DNA of 64,000 bases, from the NCBI GenBank assembly GCA_963666755.2, contig CAXXGW010000009.1, forward strand, positions 310,001-374,000, written 5' to 3'. Source of the DNA: CAXXOK01 sp963666755. Lineage in GTDB: Bacteria; Bacillota; Clostridia; Christensenellales; Aristaeellaceae. Numbering within the stretch: position 1 is the stretch's first letter; every line of letters begins with the position of its first letter. The notes under the pieces were generated by a model. It was not told the origin of the DNA, did no database searches, and saw only the letters and a list, made by a program, of their open reading frames with translations. Shown here piece by piece: positions 7,997 to 16,652 of the stretch. The position numbers and the translations under genes are program-made.

Positions 7997-9082
7997 ATGC
8001 AGCCATATCGGGTCGGCATCATCGGGGCAACGGGCATGGTTGGCCAGCGCTTTGTGCTACTGCTCAAGGATCATCCGTGGTTTCAGGTCACTTGCCTTGC
8101 GGCCAGCAGCCGCAGCGCGGGGCGAACTTACCGCGAGGCCGTGGGCAAACGCTGGGCGTTCCCGACAACGCCGATCCCGGAGGCCATCGCCGCCATGACC
8201 GTGCAGGATGCCTCGCAGGTGGAGGCTATCGCCGCGCAGGTGGATTTCGTGTTCTGCGCCGTCGATATGAAAAAGGATGAAATCCTTGCGCTGGAAGAGC
8301 GCTATGCCCGGGCCGAGGTGCCCGTCATCAGCAACAACAGTGCCAACCGCATGATGCCCGATGTGCCCATGATGATCCCGGAGATCAACGGGGCGCACGC
8401 GGCGGTGATCGAAGCGCAGCGCAAACGGCTGGGCACCAAACGCGGGTTTATCGCGGTCAAACCCAACTGCAGCATCCAAAGCTATGTGCCCGCCCTGTGG
8501 CCGCTGATGGAGTTTGAACCGACCCGGCTTGTGGTGTGCACCTATCAGGCCATCAGTGGCGCGGGTAAAACCTTCGAAACGTGGCCGGAAATGGTGGATA
8601 ACGTGATCCCCTACATCGGCGGGGAGGACGAAAAGAGCGAGCGCGAGCCGCTCAAAATCTTCGGGCATGTGGAAAACGGAGCCATCGTGCACGCCAAAAG
8701 CCCGCTGATCAGCGCGCAATGCCTGCGCGTGGCCTGTACCGACGGCCACATGGCGGCGGTAAGCGTGGCGTTTGCCCACAAACCCACCCCAGAACAGATT
8801 TTGGAGCGCTGGGCCAACGCCCGCCCGGCAACCGACGGGATGGAGCTGCCCAGCAGCCCGCATCCGTTCCTGCACTATTTTGAGGACCCTTCCCGGCCCC
8901 AGACGCGCCTGGACCGTGATTTTGAGCACGGCATGGGCATCACGCTGGGCCGCCTGCGGGAGGATGCGGTGCTGGATTACAAGTTCGTCTGCCTGAGCCA
9001 CAACACGGTGCGGGGCGCGGCGGGCGGCGGCGTGCTCAGCGCCGAGTACCTGTGCAAGCTGGGGTACATCCAGCCCAGGTAG
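7997..9082 (+). CDS. asd: Aspartate-semialdehyde dehydrogenase, archaeal/fungal type
   Basis: 361 residues. It reduces aspartyl phosphate to aspartate semialdehyde with NADPH, the branch point to lysine/diaminopimelate and threonine. The Rossmann motif is GIIGATGMVGQRF; the catalytic cysteine is Cys158 in KPNCSIQSY; LDRDFEHGMGITLGRLR and HNTVRGAAGG follow near the C-terminus. LLKDHPWFQVTCLAAS and SSRSAGRTY resemble the archaeal/yeast class of ASADH more than the usual bacterial class. The start was chosen because MQPYRVGIIG gives the family N-terminus and lies downstream of the promoter; the ribosome site (AAGCGAGG) is moderate. First gene of asd-dapA-dapB. Confidence 0.95.
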   Translation: MQPYRVGIIGATGMVGQRFVLLLKDHPWFQVTCLAASSRSAGRTYREAVGKRWAFPTTPIPEAIAAMTVQDASQVEAIAAQVDFVFCAVDMKKDEILALEERYARAEVPVISNNSANRMMPDVPMMIPEINGAHAAVIEAQRKRLGTKRGFIAVKPNCSIQSYVPALWPLMEFEPTRLVVCTYQAISGAGKTFETWPEMVDNVIPYIGGEDEKSEREPLKIFGHVENGAIVHAKSPLISAQCLRVACTDGHMAAVSVAFAHKPTPEQILERWANARPATDGMELPSSPHPFLHYFEDPSRPQTRLDRDFEHGMGITLGRLREDAVLDYKFVCLSHNTVRGAAGGGVLSAEYLCKLGYIQPR

Positions 9083-9135
9083 GATCCCGGCGGGCGTTTG
9101 CCCGCCCGGGCAGCGTTTGGGAGGAGGTTGGAGCC

Positions 9136-10029
9136 ATGCCTTCTTTGTTCCGGGGCAGCGCGGTGGCGCTGGCAACACCGTTTACCCAGGGAAAGGTCGA
9201 TACGGCTGCCATTGAGCGGTTGGTAGACATGCAGCTGGAAGCGGGTACGGCGGCCATCGTGGCCTGCGGTACCACCGGGGAGCCTGCGACCATGAACGCC
9301 GAGGAGTGCGAGCTGGTGGTGCGCACCGTCGTACACGCGGTGCGCGGGCGTGTGCCCGTGATTGCGGGTACGGGCAGCAACTGCACGCAGCATGTGATCG
9401 ACACGGCGCGGCGCTACGAAGCGCTGGGCTGTGCGGCGCAGCTGGTAGTAACCCCCTATTACAATAAGACCACGGCAGAAGGTTTATACCGGCATTTTAT
9501 GGCCGTCGCGGAGCAGACGGCGCTCCCGATTGTGATTTACAACGTCCCCACCCGCACCGCGCTGGACATTGCCCCCGAGGTGCTGGAGCGCCTTGCCGGC
9601 GACGAACGCTTTGTGGGCTTGAAGGAAAGCAGCTACAACCTGCCCTACGTCATGGAAAAAATGCGCCGCATCCGCGGGCGGATGCCAATTTACAGCGGCA
9701 ATGACGACATGGTGGCGCCGCTGATGGCCATGGGCGCGCAGGGTGTGATTTCAGTGGTGGCAAATGTGCTGCCCCAGAAAATGGTGCGCATGGCGACCGC
9801 AGCCCTGAGCGGCGATCCGGAAACCGCGCGTGATGTGCAGCTGGAACTGCTGCCGCTGATCTGTGCCCTGTTTGCGGAGGTAAGCCCCATCCCCTGCAAG
9901 GCGGCGATGGAAATGATGGGCCTGTGCGAAGGCGAAGTACGGCTGCCGCTTGTGCCCATCGGCGAGGCAAACCGCGCGCGGCTGCGGGAAGCGCTGCTGG
10001 AAGCGGGTATCCCTCTGGTGAGAGAATAA
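9136..10029 (+). CDS. dapA: 4-hydroxy-tetrahydrodipicolinate synthase
   Basis: 297 residues, class I aldolase of the DHDPS family. It condenses pyruvate with aspartate semialdehyde, the first committed step to diaminopimelate and lysine. Key residues are at family positions: Schiff-base Lys163 in GLKESSYN, Tyr135 in IYNVPTRTALD, and the GTTGEPATM pyruvate-binding motif. The ATG follows a GGGAGGAGG site. It sits 53 bp after asd; a terminator-like hairpin lies between it and dapB. Confidence 0.97.
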   Translation: MPSLFRGSAVALATPFTQGKVDTAAIERLVDMQLEAGTAAIVACGTTGEPATMNAEECELVVRTVVHAVRGRVPVIAGTGSNCTQHVIDTARRYEALGCAAQLVVTPYYNKTTAEGLYRHFMAVAEQTALPIVIYNVPTRTALDIAPEVLERLAGDERFVGLKESSYNLPYVMEKMRRIRGRMPIYSGNDDMVAPLMAMGAQGVISVVANVLPQKMVRMATAALSGDPETARDVQLELLPLICALFAEVSPIPCKAAMEMMGLCEGEVRLPLVPIGEANRARLREALLEAGIPLVRE

Positions 10030-10035
10030 CAGCGC

Positions 10036-10063
10036 GCGCGGGCCTTCAAGCCCGCGCCGTTTT
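10036..10063 (+). terminator. Hairpin with T tract between dapA and dapB
   Basis: An 8-bp GC stem (10036-10043/10050-10057), 6-nt loop and TTTT. Inside an otherwise co-directional operon it may partly reduce dapB transcription or mark an mRNA 3' end. Confidence 0.55.
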
Positions 10064-10145
10064 CAAACCCGGCGGCACACGCCGCCCGGACGGCGGAGCA
10101 TGCGCTTCGCCCACAAAGGCCCAGACGGCCAAGGGAGGCAAACGG

Positions 10146-10910
10146 ATGAAAGTGTTGATCGGCGGGGCGCTGGGGCGCATGGGCCGGGAACTGATCGCCG
10201 CGGTTTTGGCGGCGGGCGATGAAGTGGTCTGTGGCATCGACACTGCCTGGGATGGGAGCGCGCAGGCGATCCCCATGGTGCGGGAAGCCTCGGCGCTGCA
10301 GGCGCAGGCGGATGTGCTGGTGGATTTTTCCCACGCATCGGCCCTGCCGGGGCTGCTGCGCTACGCGCAGGCGAACGGACTGCCGCTGGTGCTGTGTGCC
10401 ACCGGCTACGCGCAGGCGGAAACGGACGCGGTGGCCGCGGCGGCGCAAAGCCTGCCGATCCTGCGCAGCGCTAATATGAGCCTGGGCATCAACGTGCTGG
10501 AGCAGTTGGCCGCCATGGCGGCACGCGCGCTGGGCGACGGCTACGATATTGAAATTGTGGAAAAGCACCACCGCCAGAAGCTGGACAGCCCCAGCGGCAC
10601 AGCCTTGATGCTGTATGATGCCGTCGCCAGGGCGCGGGGCGGGGCGTTAATACCGGTTTTCGGCCGTGAAGGCCGCGCCGCCAAACGGGGGGATCAGGAA
10701 ATCGGCATCCACGCAGTGCGCGGGGGTACCGTAACCGGCGAGCATGAAGTCGGGTTTTACGGCAAATCGGAGGAGCTGCTGCTGATCCACCGGGCGGAAA
10801 GCCGCGCGCTGCTGGCCGAGGGCGCGCTGCGGGCTGCGCGGTTTATCGTAAACCAGCCCGCAGGCCTGTATACCATGCGCGATGTGGTGGCCCGGATGCT
10901 CGAAGCCTGA
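10146..10910 (+). CDS. dapB: 4-hydroxy-tetrahydrodipicolinate reductase
   Basis: 254 residues. It reduces the DapA product with NAD(P)H to tetrahydrodipicolinate. N-terminal nucleotide-binding motif GGALGRMGREL; diagnostic active-site block EIVEKHHRQKLDSPSGTA, containing the catalytic His pair and Lys, in mid-protein. The ATG is preceded by AAGGGAGG. Later steps of the diaminopimelate pathway are not in the window. Confidence 0.97.
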   Translation: MKVLIGGALGRMGRELIAAVLAAGDEVVCGIDTAWDGSAQAIPMVREASALQAQADVLVDFSHASALPGLLRYAQANGLPLVLCATGYAQAETDAVAAAAQSLPILRSANMSLGINVLEQLAAMAARALGDGYDIEIVEKHHRQKLDSPSGTALMLYDAVARARGGALIPVFGREGRAAKRGDQEIGIHAVRGGTVTGEHEVGFYGKSEELLLIHRAESRALLAEGALRAARFIVNQPAGLYTMRDVVARMLEA

Positions 10911-10950
10911 ACGGGCGAACGGTTCCTAAAAGGCAGAGCTATTGTTTGTA

Positions 10951-11001
10951 CCTCCCGGTTATGCCGGCAAGACTGCCGCCGTAACCGGGAGGCTTTGTTT
11001 T
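10951..11001 (+). terminator. Terminator of asd-dapA-dapB
   Basis: An 11-bp stem (10951-10961/10982-10992) with a 20-nt loop, followed by CTTTGTTTT. The next 250 bp, up to the XRE gene, show nothing assignable. Confidence 0.75.
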
Positions 11002-11247
11002 ACCCGGGCATCCCTGCGCTGCGCGGGGGCTATGCCAGGCGGCGCGCAAGGCGACCGAACCAGCTGCGTTTGCCCTGTAAACACAGGCAGGATCGTTAGG
11101 ATGCCTGCGGCTGGCGAACTGCGCGTATAAAAAAGACGCCGGTTGTCGGCGTTAGTGTGTTCTTACGGGATCGCCAGATGCAGGGCAGAATGCCGGTCAT
11201 TCCCATTCAAAAAATGCAAAGAAGGTCTCAATCTGAAAAAAGGCGAT

Positions 11248-11571
11248 TTAGTCGTCCTTTTCCCACTCGGACAGGTTATCCTGAATCGTGGTCAGGATTT
11301 CCTTGAGCGCCGTACGCTGCTGGCTGTTCAGGCTTCTGGGCATCGGGCCGATTACGCTGCTGTTCATGCTGCCGGACAGAAGGTAGTCCAGGCTTACATC
11401 CAGAACGTTGGCCATAGCCACAAGCGTTTCCAGGCTGGCTTTCCGGGTACCGCGTTCCACGTGCCCCACAAACGAAGTGGAAACATTGATACGCTCTGCA
11501 AGCGCCTCCTGTGTCCAGCCGCGTTGGGTGCGCTGTTTGCGGATCCGGCGACCAAGATCTACATAATCCAT
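11248..11571 (-). CDS. XRE-family transcriptional regulator
   Basis: 107 residues. Residues about 8-62 form a Cro/CI helix-turn-helix (LGRRIRKQRTQRGWTQEAL, then VSTSFVGHVERGTRKAS, LETLVAMANVLDVSLDYLL). The C-terminal 40 residues are a short helical tail with no sensor or peptidase domain. It diverges from the zinc-ribbon gene across a 355-bp AT-richer gap, so autoregulation or control of that neighbour is plausible but not shown. The ribosome site is weak (GGGG). Confidence 0.9.
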   Translation of the reverse strand: MDYVDLGRRIRKQRTQRGWTQEALAERINVSTSFVGHVERGTRKASLETLVAMANVLDVSLDYLLSGSMNSSVIGPMPRSLNSQQRTALKEILTTIQDNLSEWEKDD

Positions 11572-11785
11572 ACGCTATACCCCATTGTTTGTATCGCATC
11601 GAGCTGTGTATCCAGTTTGATTCTTCTTAAATATAACGGATACCGATGGTTTTGAAAAGTGTCTGAAAGTCGCTAATGTTACCTGTGAATCCATTTTAAC
11701 GTCTCGAACCGTCCGTTTTCCGTCCAACGTCCTCCCGATTTCGAAAAAATTTGTGGAAATGGTGTACAAACCCTTGCCGCCATGC

Positions 11786-11791
11786 TATAAT
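11786..11791 (+). promoter_or_regulatory. -10 element for the zinc-ribbon gene
   Basis: TATAAT at 11786-11791 with a poor -35 (TGTACA at 11763-11768, 17-bp spacer). A start near 11798 would give a leader of about 130 nt. The weak -35 suggests dependence on an activator. Confidence 0.5.
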
Positions 11792-11926
11792 ACCAACGTT
11801 GACCCAGCCAAGGTATGCGGTTTAGGTTCTTCCTCCTTCGTTCATCTATGTCCGGAAGATTGGAAACCCAATACCCGAAACACTGGAGAGTCTGGGACAC
11901 AGATTAACAACATGGAGGGAACCATC

Positions 11927-12220
11927 ATGTATCAAGACAAAACCCTGACCTGCCGTGACTGCGGTGCCGAGTTCGTGTTCTCCGCTAGCGAGCAGCAGTT
12001 CTTCGCCGACAAGGGCTTCCAGAACGAGCCCAGCCGCTGCCCCGCCTGCCGCTCCGCGCGTCGCGCGACGCAGAACCCCAACCGCACCGAGCGCCAGATG
12101 TACGAAGTGATCTGCGACGGCTGTGGCGCCACCACCCAGGTGCCGTTCCAGCCCCGTGGCGACCGTCCGGTGTACTGCCGTGACTGCTACGAGCGTAATC
12201 GCCAGAACAACATGTACTAA
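11927..12220 (+). CDS. Small double zinc-ribbon protein
   Basis: 97 residues with two clear metal sites: CRDCGAEFVFS followed by CPACRSAR (residues about 6-42), and CDGCGATTQVPF followed by YCRDCYE (about 66-92). The first half matches the 'probable zinc-ribbon' family widespread in Clostridia; the second is a related CxxC pair often found after it. Function unknown; binding of nucleic acid or ribosome is a guess from fold. Start set by GGAGGG 7 nt upstream of the ATG. Followed at once by a strong terminator. Confidence 0.9.
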   Translation: MYQDKTLTCRDCGAEFVFSASEQQFFADKGFQNEPSRCPACRSARRATQNPNRTERQMYEVICDGCGATTQVPFQPRGDRPVYCRDCYERNRQNNMY

Positions 12221-12234
12221 GCCTTCACAGGCAC

Positions 12235-12270
12235 AGAACGCTTCCTCTTCGGAGGGAGCGTTCTTTTATT
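12235..12270 (+). terminator. Terminator of the zinc-ribbon gene
   Basis: A 12-bp stem (12236-12247 with 12252-12263) capped by TTCG and followed by TTTTATT. The 3' half is also the start of the 183-bp tandem repeat. Confidence 0.85.
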
Positions 12271-12610
12271 CCGGCAGGGTTTGCACAGCGTAACCCGTTA
12301 CCGGAAGAACACTCCTGTTGCATGGGGGAATGGGAGTAATGCCAAGCGACTCTTCACGCCCCTCAGTGCCGCGAGGGTAAACAGCCGCATGAGCTTTGCG
12401 TTTGCCTTGGGTTTGGGGCGGGCTGGGGAGCCTTGAGGGAGCGTTTTTTTATTCCGGCTGGGCTTGCACAGCGTTACCCGTTACCGGAAGAACACTCCTG
12501 TTGCATAGGGGAATGGGCGTAATGACAAGCGGTTGTTCTCAGTCCTCAGTGCCGCGAGGGTAAATATCCGCATGGTTTTGCGTTTACCCGGGGTCTGGGG
12601 CAGGAAACTT
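12252..12610. repeat. Imperfect tandem duplication, unit 183 bp
   Basis: Unit 1 (12252-12434) and unit 2 (12435 to about 12610) both begin GAGGGAGCGTT with a T run and ATTCCGGC, and both carry TTGCACAGCGT, ACCCGTTACCGGAAGAACAC, TCCTGTTGCAT and TCAGTGCCGCGAGGGTAAA at matching offsets. The unit starts with the 3' arm of the upstream terminator, so the duplication copied half of it. No reading frame is conserved across the units. Confidence 0.85.
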
Positions 12611-13161
12611 TCGATCCGGAGGCACGGCCAAGTGTGACAGAGAGACTGCCAACCTGCAGCGCATGCAACCCGGCGAAGGTTTCACTGTTACGCTGTGGCG
12701 AGCACCGTGGGGCCCCACAGCCTGTGTGCAACCAGCGCCTCTTGTAGCATGTTGGCGGCAGGATGGCGTAGCGCAGTTCCGATATACCGGCGATGGTTTG
12801 CCCGCTATTCCGTGGTGTGCGTCGTTTATGTTCCATTGGCTCGGGAGGCGGGAACCCTTTCATGGTAAGCCAACCAGCAAAAGGAGCGGGGTTTCGTGGC
12901 GAGGGCCTGCGGCAGTGCAATCGGCGGTGCGGACGGCTTTCTACCGCAATGCCTCCTGCAATATCAGCCATGCGCTTAGGAACCAGACATGCGGCTTGGC
13001 AGGAAGGTCGGCGTGGGCATGGTCTGTGTGGCGGAACCCTTTGGGATGCCCCGATGGACTTTGTCGTGGATTTCTGCGAGGGTGCGACTGCCCTTGCCCG
13101 AAAACGGGCTGCGCTCTCCGCAACACTTACGGCCCGGAATCACCCCTCCGGAGTGTAAAGC
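12611..13161. other. Gene-poor stretch, nothing recognised
   Basis: About 550 bp between the tandem repeat and the terminator at 13162. Plus-strand frames stay open over part of it but have no ribosome site, no family resemblance and no codon bias like the neighbours. Could be decayed sequence. Confidence 0.4.
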
Positions 13162-13215
13162 AACCCCCGAGAACCGGCGCGTCTAACGGCGTGCGATGCG
13201 GCTCACGGGGGTTTT
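13162..13215. terminator. Terminator-like hairpin after the lipoprotein gene
   Basis: An 8-bp stem (13162-13169/13206-13213) with a long, itself foldable, loop. It lies directly past the lipoprotein stop on the minus strand; the better T tract (TTTTGTTTATT) is on the plus strand, so it may act in both directions. Confidence 0.5.
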
Positions 13216-13217
13216 GT

Positions 13218-14132
13218 TTATTGGTTGGTACGCTTGATGGTTTCCCGCACCTTGGAAAAGATGTTCAGATAATCATCCTTGAAGCCCAGCGGGTAGGTGA
13301 TCTGCACACAGTAGAGCACGTGGTCGATGCATGTGGCGTGGATGCGCCCGCCCACCTTGATTCCGTTGGCCAGCGTGCCGGAGTAGTTGGCGTACACGCC
13401 CTTGCCGCCCATCAGGAAGCGGGAGGCGGTCAGGCTCGGGTTCCACTCCACAAAGTTGGTGGAACCGATGGTGCTCAGGCGCTGCTTGATTTCGGTGGTC
13501 AGGTTGTTTTCGGTGTAGTTGGTGTTCACCGGCACGGCGTAAAGGGTCAGGATGCCCAGCTGGCCGTCCTTGAGCTGCTGCTCGGGTTCGGTCAGGGTAT
13601 ACGTTTCCGTTACGCTTTCGTCCGGCACCCACCCGGCAGGCCCCTCAAAGGACAGACCCAGCGCCGCCACATCGTACTGCACGTAGGTAAAGGCCAGCGC
13701 GGAGCGGGGCGTGGGGGAAGGCGCGTCGATCGGCAGCAGCGGAATGGGCGAGCTGCCAGCGTAAGGGTAAACGGTCGCGTCCGGATCCGCCTGGCCGTAA
13801 ACGACGGCGCCGGTATCCGCAAACGTACCGTTATCCTGATTATCCTCTTCGCCCAAGGCGGCGTCGGCATTGGGGTCGGTTCCGTCCGTCCCGTCGGCTG
13901 TGGCGCCGTCGGCGGCATAGGGGTTTTCGGCAAAAACGCTGTCCCCGCCCGATGTGCCGTCGCTGACGCCAACGGGGTTATTATTGACGGGCACGGCGGT
14001 GTTTGCCGTGGCAGGGCCCAGATATTGCGTCACTTCGGCGAAGGTTTGCGTGGGCTGCTGCTCGCCGGCACAAGCGGTCAGCAACAGGGCGACCGCCACC
14101 AGGCTAAGCAGGGCAAGCCATTTGCGCTTCAT
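13218..14132 (-). CDS. Lipoprotein of unknown function
   Basis: 304 residues. The start at MKRKWLALLSLVAVALLL follows a GGAGGG site; a lipobox LTAC marks Cys as the lipidated residue near position 21. Residues about 25-120 are low-complexity, rich in Asp, Gly, Ala, Thr and Asn, with a short run of prolines near 130, typical of a cell-surface spacer. The last 150 residues form a folded domain (LGLSFEGPAGWVPDE, then LTLYAVPVNTNYTENN, LMGGKGVYANYSGTL, HVLYCVQITYPLGF) of the kind seen in secreted PsbP-like or stress-response lipoproteins; family not certain. Last gene of the rplI-dnaB minus-strand run. Confidence 0.8.
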   Translation of the reverse strand: MKRKWLALLSLVAVALLLTACAGEQQPTQTFAEVTQYLGPATANTAVPVNNNPVGVSDGTSGGDSVFAENPYAADGATADGTDGTDPNADAALGEEDNQDNGTFADTGAVVYGQADPDATVYPYAGSSPIPLLPIDAPSPTPRSALAFTYVQYDVAALGLSFEGPAGWVPDESVTETYTLTEPEQQLKDGQLGILTLYAVPVNTNYTENNLTTEIKQRLSTIGSTNFVEWNPSLTASRFLMGGKGVYANYSGTLANGIKVGGRIHATCIDHVLYCVQITYPLGFKDDYLNIFSKVRETIKRTNQ

Positions 14133-14215
14133 GGGAAAATCCCTCCGATCTTGGGGTCGTACGGAGCCGACCGCCCGGGCGGCCGGAAACAAAGCCTTTG
14201 CGCAGGGTTATTGTA

Positions 14216-15193
14216 TCATTTTGGCTGGTCAGCGTCAACCTCGGGGGTAAGGGTGTCGTACTGCGGGCAGTAGAGGCGGCGCTCCAGCGACCAGATCTTT
14301 TCGCTGAACACGCCGGGGCTCAGCTTACCCATGGCGGTTTGCATCTCGTTCATGCGCGCGTCCAGCAGATCGACCCAATGCAGCACTTCGGCTTCGGGAA
14401 ACATGGGCTTGCGCGGGCTGCCGTAGGCCTCCTCGCCGTGATGGCTGAGCATCATATGCTCCAGCAGCAACACCGGCTCGCCGGTAACGCCGACTGCCTG
14501 CGCGGCTTCGGCGATGCGGCCCACGCCGATGACGATATGCCCCAGCAGCAGGCCGGGCGCGGTGTAATCCCGCACGACGCCCAGCATGTCGCTGTCCAGC
14601 TCCTCCACCTTACAAAGGTCGTGTACGATCACGCCCGCGGTCAGCAAATCGGCGTTCAGCTGCGGGTAAAGCGGCAGCACCGCCTGCGCCAGGCGCAGCA
14701 TCCCGGTGGTGTGGTGTAAAAGCCCACCCAGCTCCGCGTGGTGGATGCGTTGCGCGGCAGGGTAGTATAAAAGCCGTTCCCGGTAGCGGCGCAGAAGCTC
14801 GCCCACAATTTTGCGCAGCGGCTCGCTGTCCATGTCTGCTACGGCGGCTTCCAGCTGCGCGAGCATCGCCTCGGGGGCTTCGGGCGCGCTGGGGGTGAGG
14901 GCGGTCATATCCACGATGTCGCCTTCCTCCGGGGGGCGCAGCTTCTCAATGCGCAGTTGCAGGCGGCCGTTGTATTCCAGCGTGGCGCCGCGTACTTTGA
15001 TGACGCTGCCCGGCTTCGGCGGGGGCACGGTGCCGTCCCACAGCTTGCCGTTCAGCTCCCCGGTGCGGTCGGCCAGAGTCAGATCCAGATACTTGCCGCC
15101 GTTGCTGCCGGTGCGCTGCTCGCTGGCGCGCACCAGTAAAAAGCCTTCAAAGCGGCCGTCCTTGGTCAGGGTTTCGATGGCGGGTTGTTGCAT
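14216..15193 (-). CDS. yhaM: YhaM-family 3'-5' exoribonuclease (OB fold + HD)
   Basis: 325 residues. N-terminal OB-fold nucleic-acid-binding domain (GKYLDLTLADRTGELNGKLW, about 25-95), helical linker, then an HD phosphohydrolase domain with the metal motifs HHTTGM, VIVHDLCK, GHIVIG and LSHHGE. This architecture is that of YhaM/CBF1 nucleases, which degrade single-stranded RNA and DNA 3' to 5'. Start at MQQPAIET chosen for GGGG spaced 6 nt; a start four codons upstream (15205) is possible. 18 bp downstream of dnaB. Confidence 0.88.
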   Translation of the reverse strand: MQQPAIETLTKDGRFEGFLLVRASEQRTGSNGGKYLDLTLADRTGELNGKLWDGTVPPPKPGSVIKVRGATLEYNGRLQLRIEKLRPPEEGDIVDMTALTPSAPEAPEAMLAQLEAAVADMDSEPLRKIVGELLRRYRERLLYYPAAQRIHHAELGGLLHHTTGMLRLAQAVLPLYPQLNADLLTAGVIVHDLCKVEELDSDMLGVVRDYTAPGLLLGHIVIGVGRIAEAAQAVGVTGEPVLLLEHMMLSHHGEEAYGSPRKPMFPEAEVLHWVDLLDARMNEMQTAMGKLSPGVFSEKIWSLERRLYCPQYDTLTPEVDADQPK

Positions 15194-15211
15194 GCATATC
15201 CCCATTCCTGA

Positions 15212-16591
15212 TTACGCCTCGTCGGCATACATCGGCACGCGGGTACCCGAAAGGTTCACGTAACGGGCGAACTCCGCCTGCCACTCCACATTTACGGTGC
15301 CCACGGGGCCGTTGCGCTGCTTGGCGACAATGATCTCGCCGCTGGTATCGGCGGCCTTGTTTTCTTCCTGCACGCCGGTCTGGTAGTACCCTTCGCGGTG
15401 GATGAAAAGCACCACGTCGGCATCCTGCTCGATACTGCCGGAATCGCGCAGGTCGCTGAGCAGCGGGCGCTTGTCGGTGCGGGTGGTATTGGCGCGCGCC
15501 AGCTGGGCGCAGGCCAGCAGCGGCACATGCAGCTCCAGCGCGATGGCCTTCAGGCCGCGGCTGATCTCGCTCACTTCCAGCTGGCGGTTTTCCACCCGCT
15601 TGTCGGCGCTCATCAGGCCCAAATAGTCCACCACGATCAAATCCAGCCCCTGCTCCATCATCAGCCGCCGGGAGCGACTGCGCAACTGCGAGGGGGTCAG
15701 GCCCGGCGTATCGTCGATGTAGATGCGGCAGGAGCTTAAACGGTTGAGGCTATCGCCCAGCTTGATCCATTCATCGTCGGACAGCATCCCGTTGCGCACC
15801 CGCTGCATGTTGATGCTGGCGGCGTTGCTCAGGATACGCAGGCCGATCTGCTCCCGGGGCATTTCCAGACTGAACACGGCTACGCACTTATGTGTGCGCT
15901 GTGCCGCGAACTGCGCGATGCCCAGCGCGAGGGCGGTTTTACCCATGGCGGGGCGCGCCCCGGCAATCACCAGCTCGCCGCCGTGCAGGCAGGTGAGCAT
16001 CCGATCCAGATCGTACAGCCCGGTTGGCACGCCCGCCAGCTTGCCCTTGAGGCGGCTCATGACTTCGATTTTATCGAAGGTCTGCATCAGCACGGCGTTA
16101 AGGGGCTGCAGCGATTCGGTGCCGCTGCGGCGCATCACAATATCAAAAATGGAACGCTCGGCCCCGCGCAGCACGGTTTCCAGAGGGTCCAACTGGGTGA
16201 AGCACTGCTCCTCGATCCGTTTGCACGCGGCAATCAGCTTGCGCAGGGTGCTTTTTTCCAGCACAATCTGCACATAGGCGCGCGTGTTGGCGGTGGAGGG
16301 CACATAGCGGTAGGCTTCCAGCAGGTAGGCCGCGCCGCCGGAACCTTCCAGCGTGCCGCGCCGGGTCAGCTCATTGCTGACCGTCATCAGGTCGATGGGC
16401 GAGCCGTTCAGCTGCAACGTGCGCATTGCATCGAAGATTTCCCGATGCTCGGCGGCGTAAAAATCTTCCGGCGTCAGCACTTCAAACACATAGGTGGCAA
16501 CGTTGGCATCCTGCAAAAGCGCGCCCAGCACCGAACGCTCCGCGTCCGCGTTGTTGGGCGGGACAAGGCGCATCAGTTCCGTTTCTTCCAC
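15212..16591 (-). CDS. dnaB: Replicative DNA helicase
   Basis: 459 residues, usual DnaB length. N-terminal helical DnaB_N domain (about 12-115, PPNNADAERSVLGALLQDAN), linker, then the RecA-like ATPase: Walker A GARPAMGKT, Walker B LIVVDYLGL, and the DLRDSGSIEQDADVV helicase block. It unwinds DNA ahead of the replisome as a hexamer. It lies 61 bp after rplI, the usual Firmicute order DUF2232-rplI-dnaB. No intein. Confidence 0.98.
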   Translation of the reverse strand: MEETELMRLVPPNNADAERSVLGALLQDANVATYVFEVLTPEDFYAAEHREIFDAMRTLQLNGSPIDLMTVSNELTRRGTLEGSGGAAYLLEAYRYVPSTANTRAYVQIVLEKSTLRKLIAACKRIEEQCFTQLDPLETVLRGAERSIFDIVMRRSGTESLQPLNAVLMQTFDKIEVMSRLKGKLAGVPTGLYDLDRMLTCLHGGELVIAGARPAMGKTALALGIAQFAAQRTHKCVAVFSLEMPREQIGLRILSNAASINMQRVRNGMLSDDEWIKLGDSLNRLSSCRIYIDDTPGLTPSQLRSRSRRLMMEQGLDLIVVDYLGLMSADKRVENRQLEVSEISRGLKAIALELHVPLLACAQLARANTTRTDKRPLLSDLRDSGSIEQDADVVLFIHREGYYQTGVQEENKAADTSGEIIVAKQRNGPVGTVNVEWQAEFARYVNLSGTRVPMYADEA

Positions 16592-16652
16592 CCGGCCCCG
16601 CCTCCCCGCTTTGCGCGCGCCTCACGGCCGCGCGTTTCTTCTGGGTGCTCCG

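Noticed and set aside
12663..14273. 536-residue plus-strand frame
   Set aside because: It runs through the empty region and then antisense to the lipoprotein gene, which has a signal peptide, lipobox and ribosome site; the plus-strand product shows no motif.
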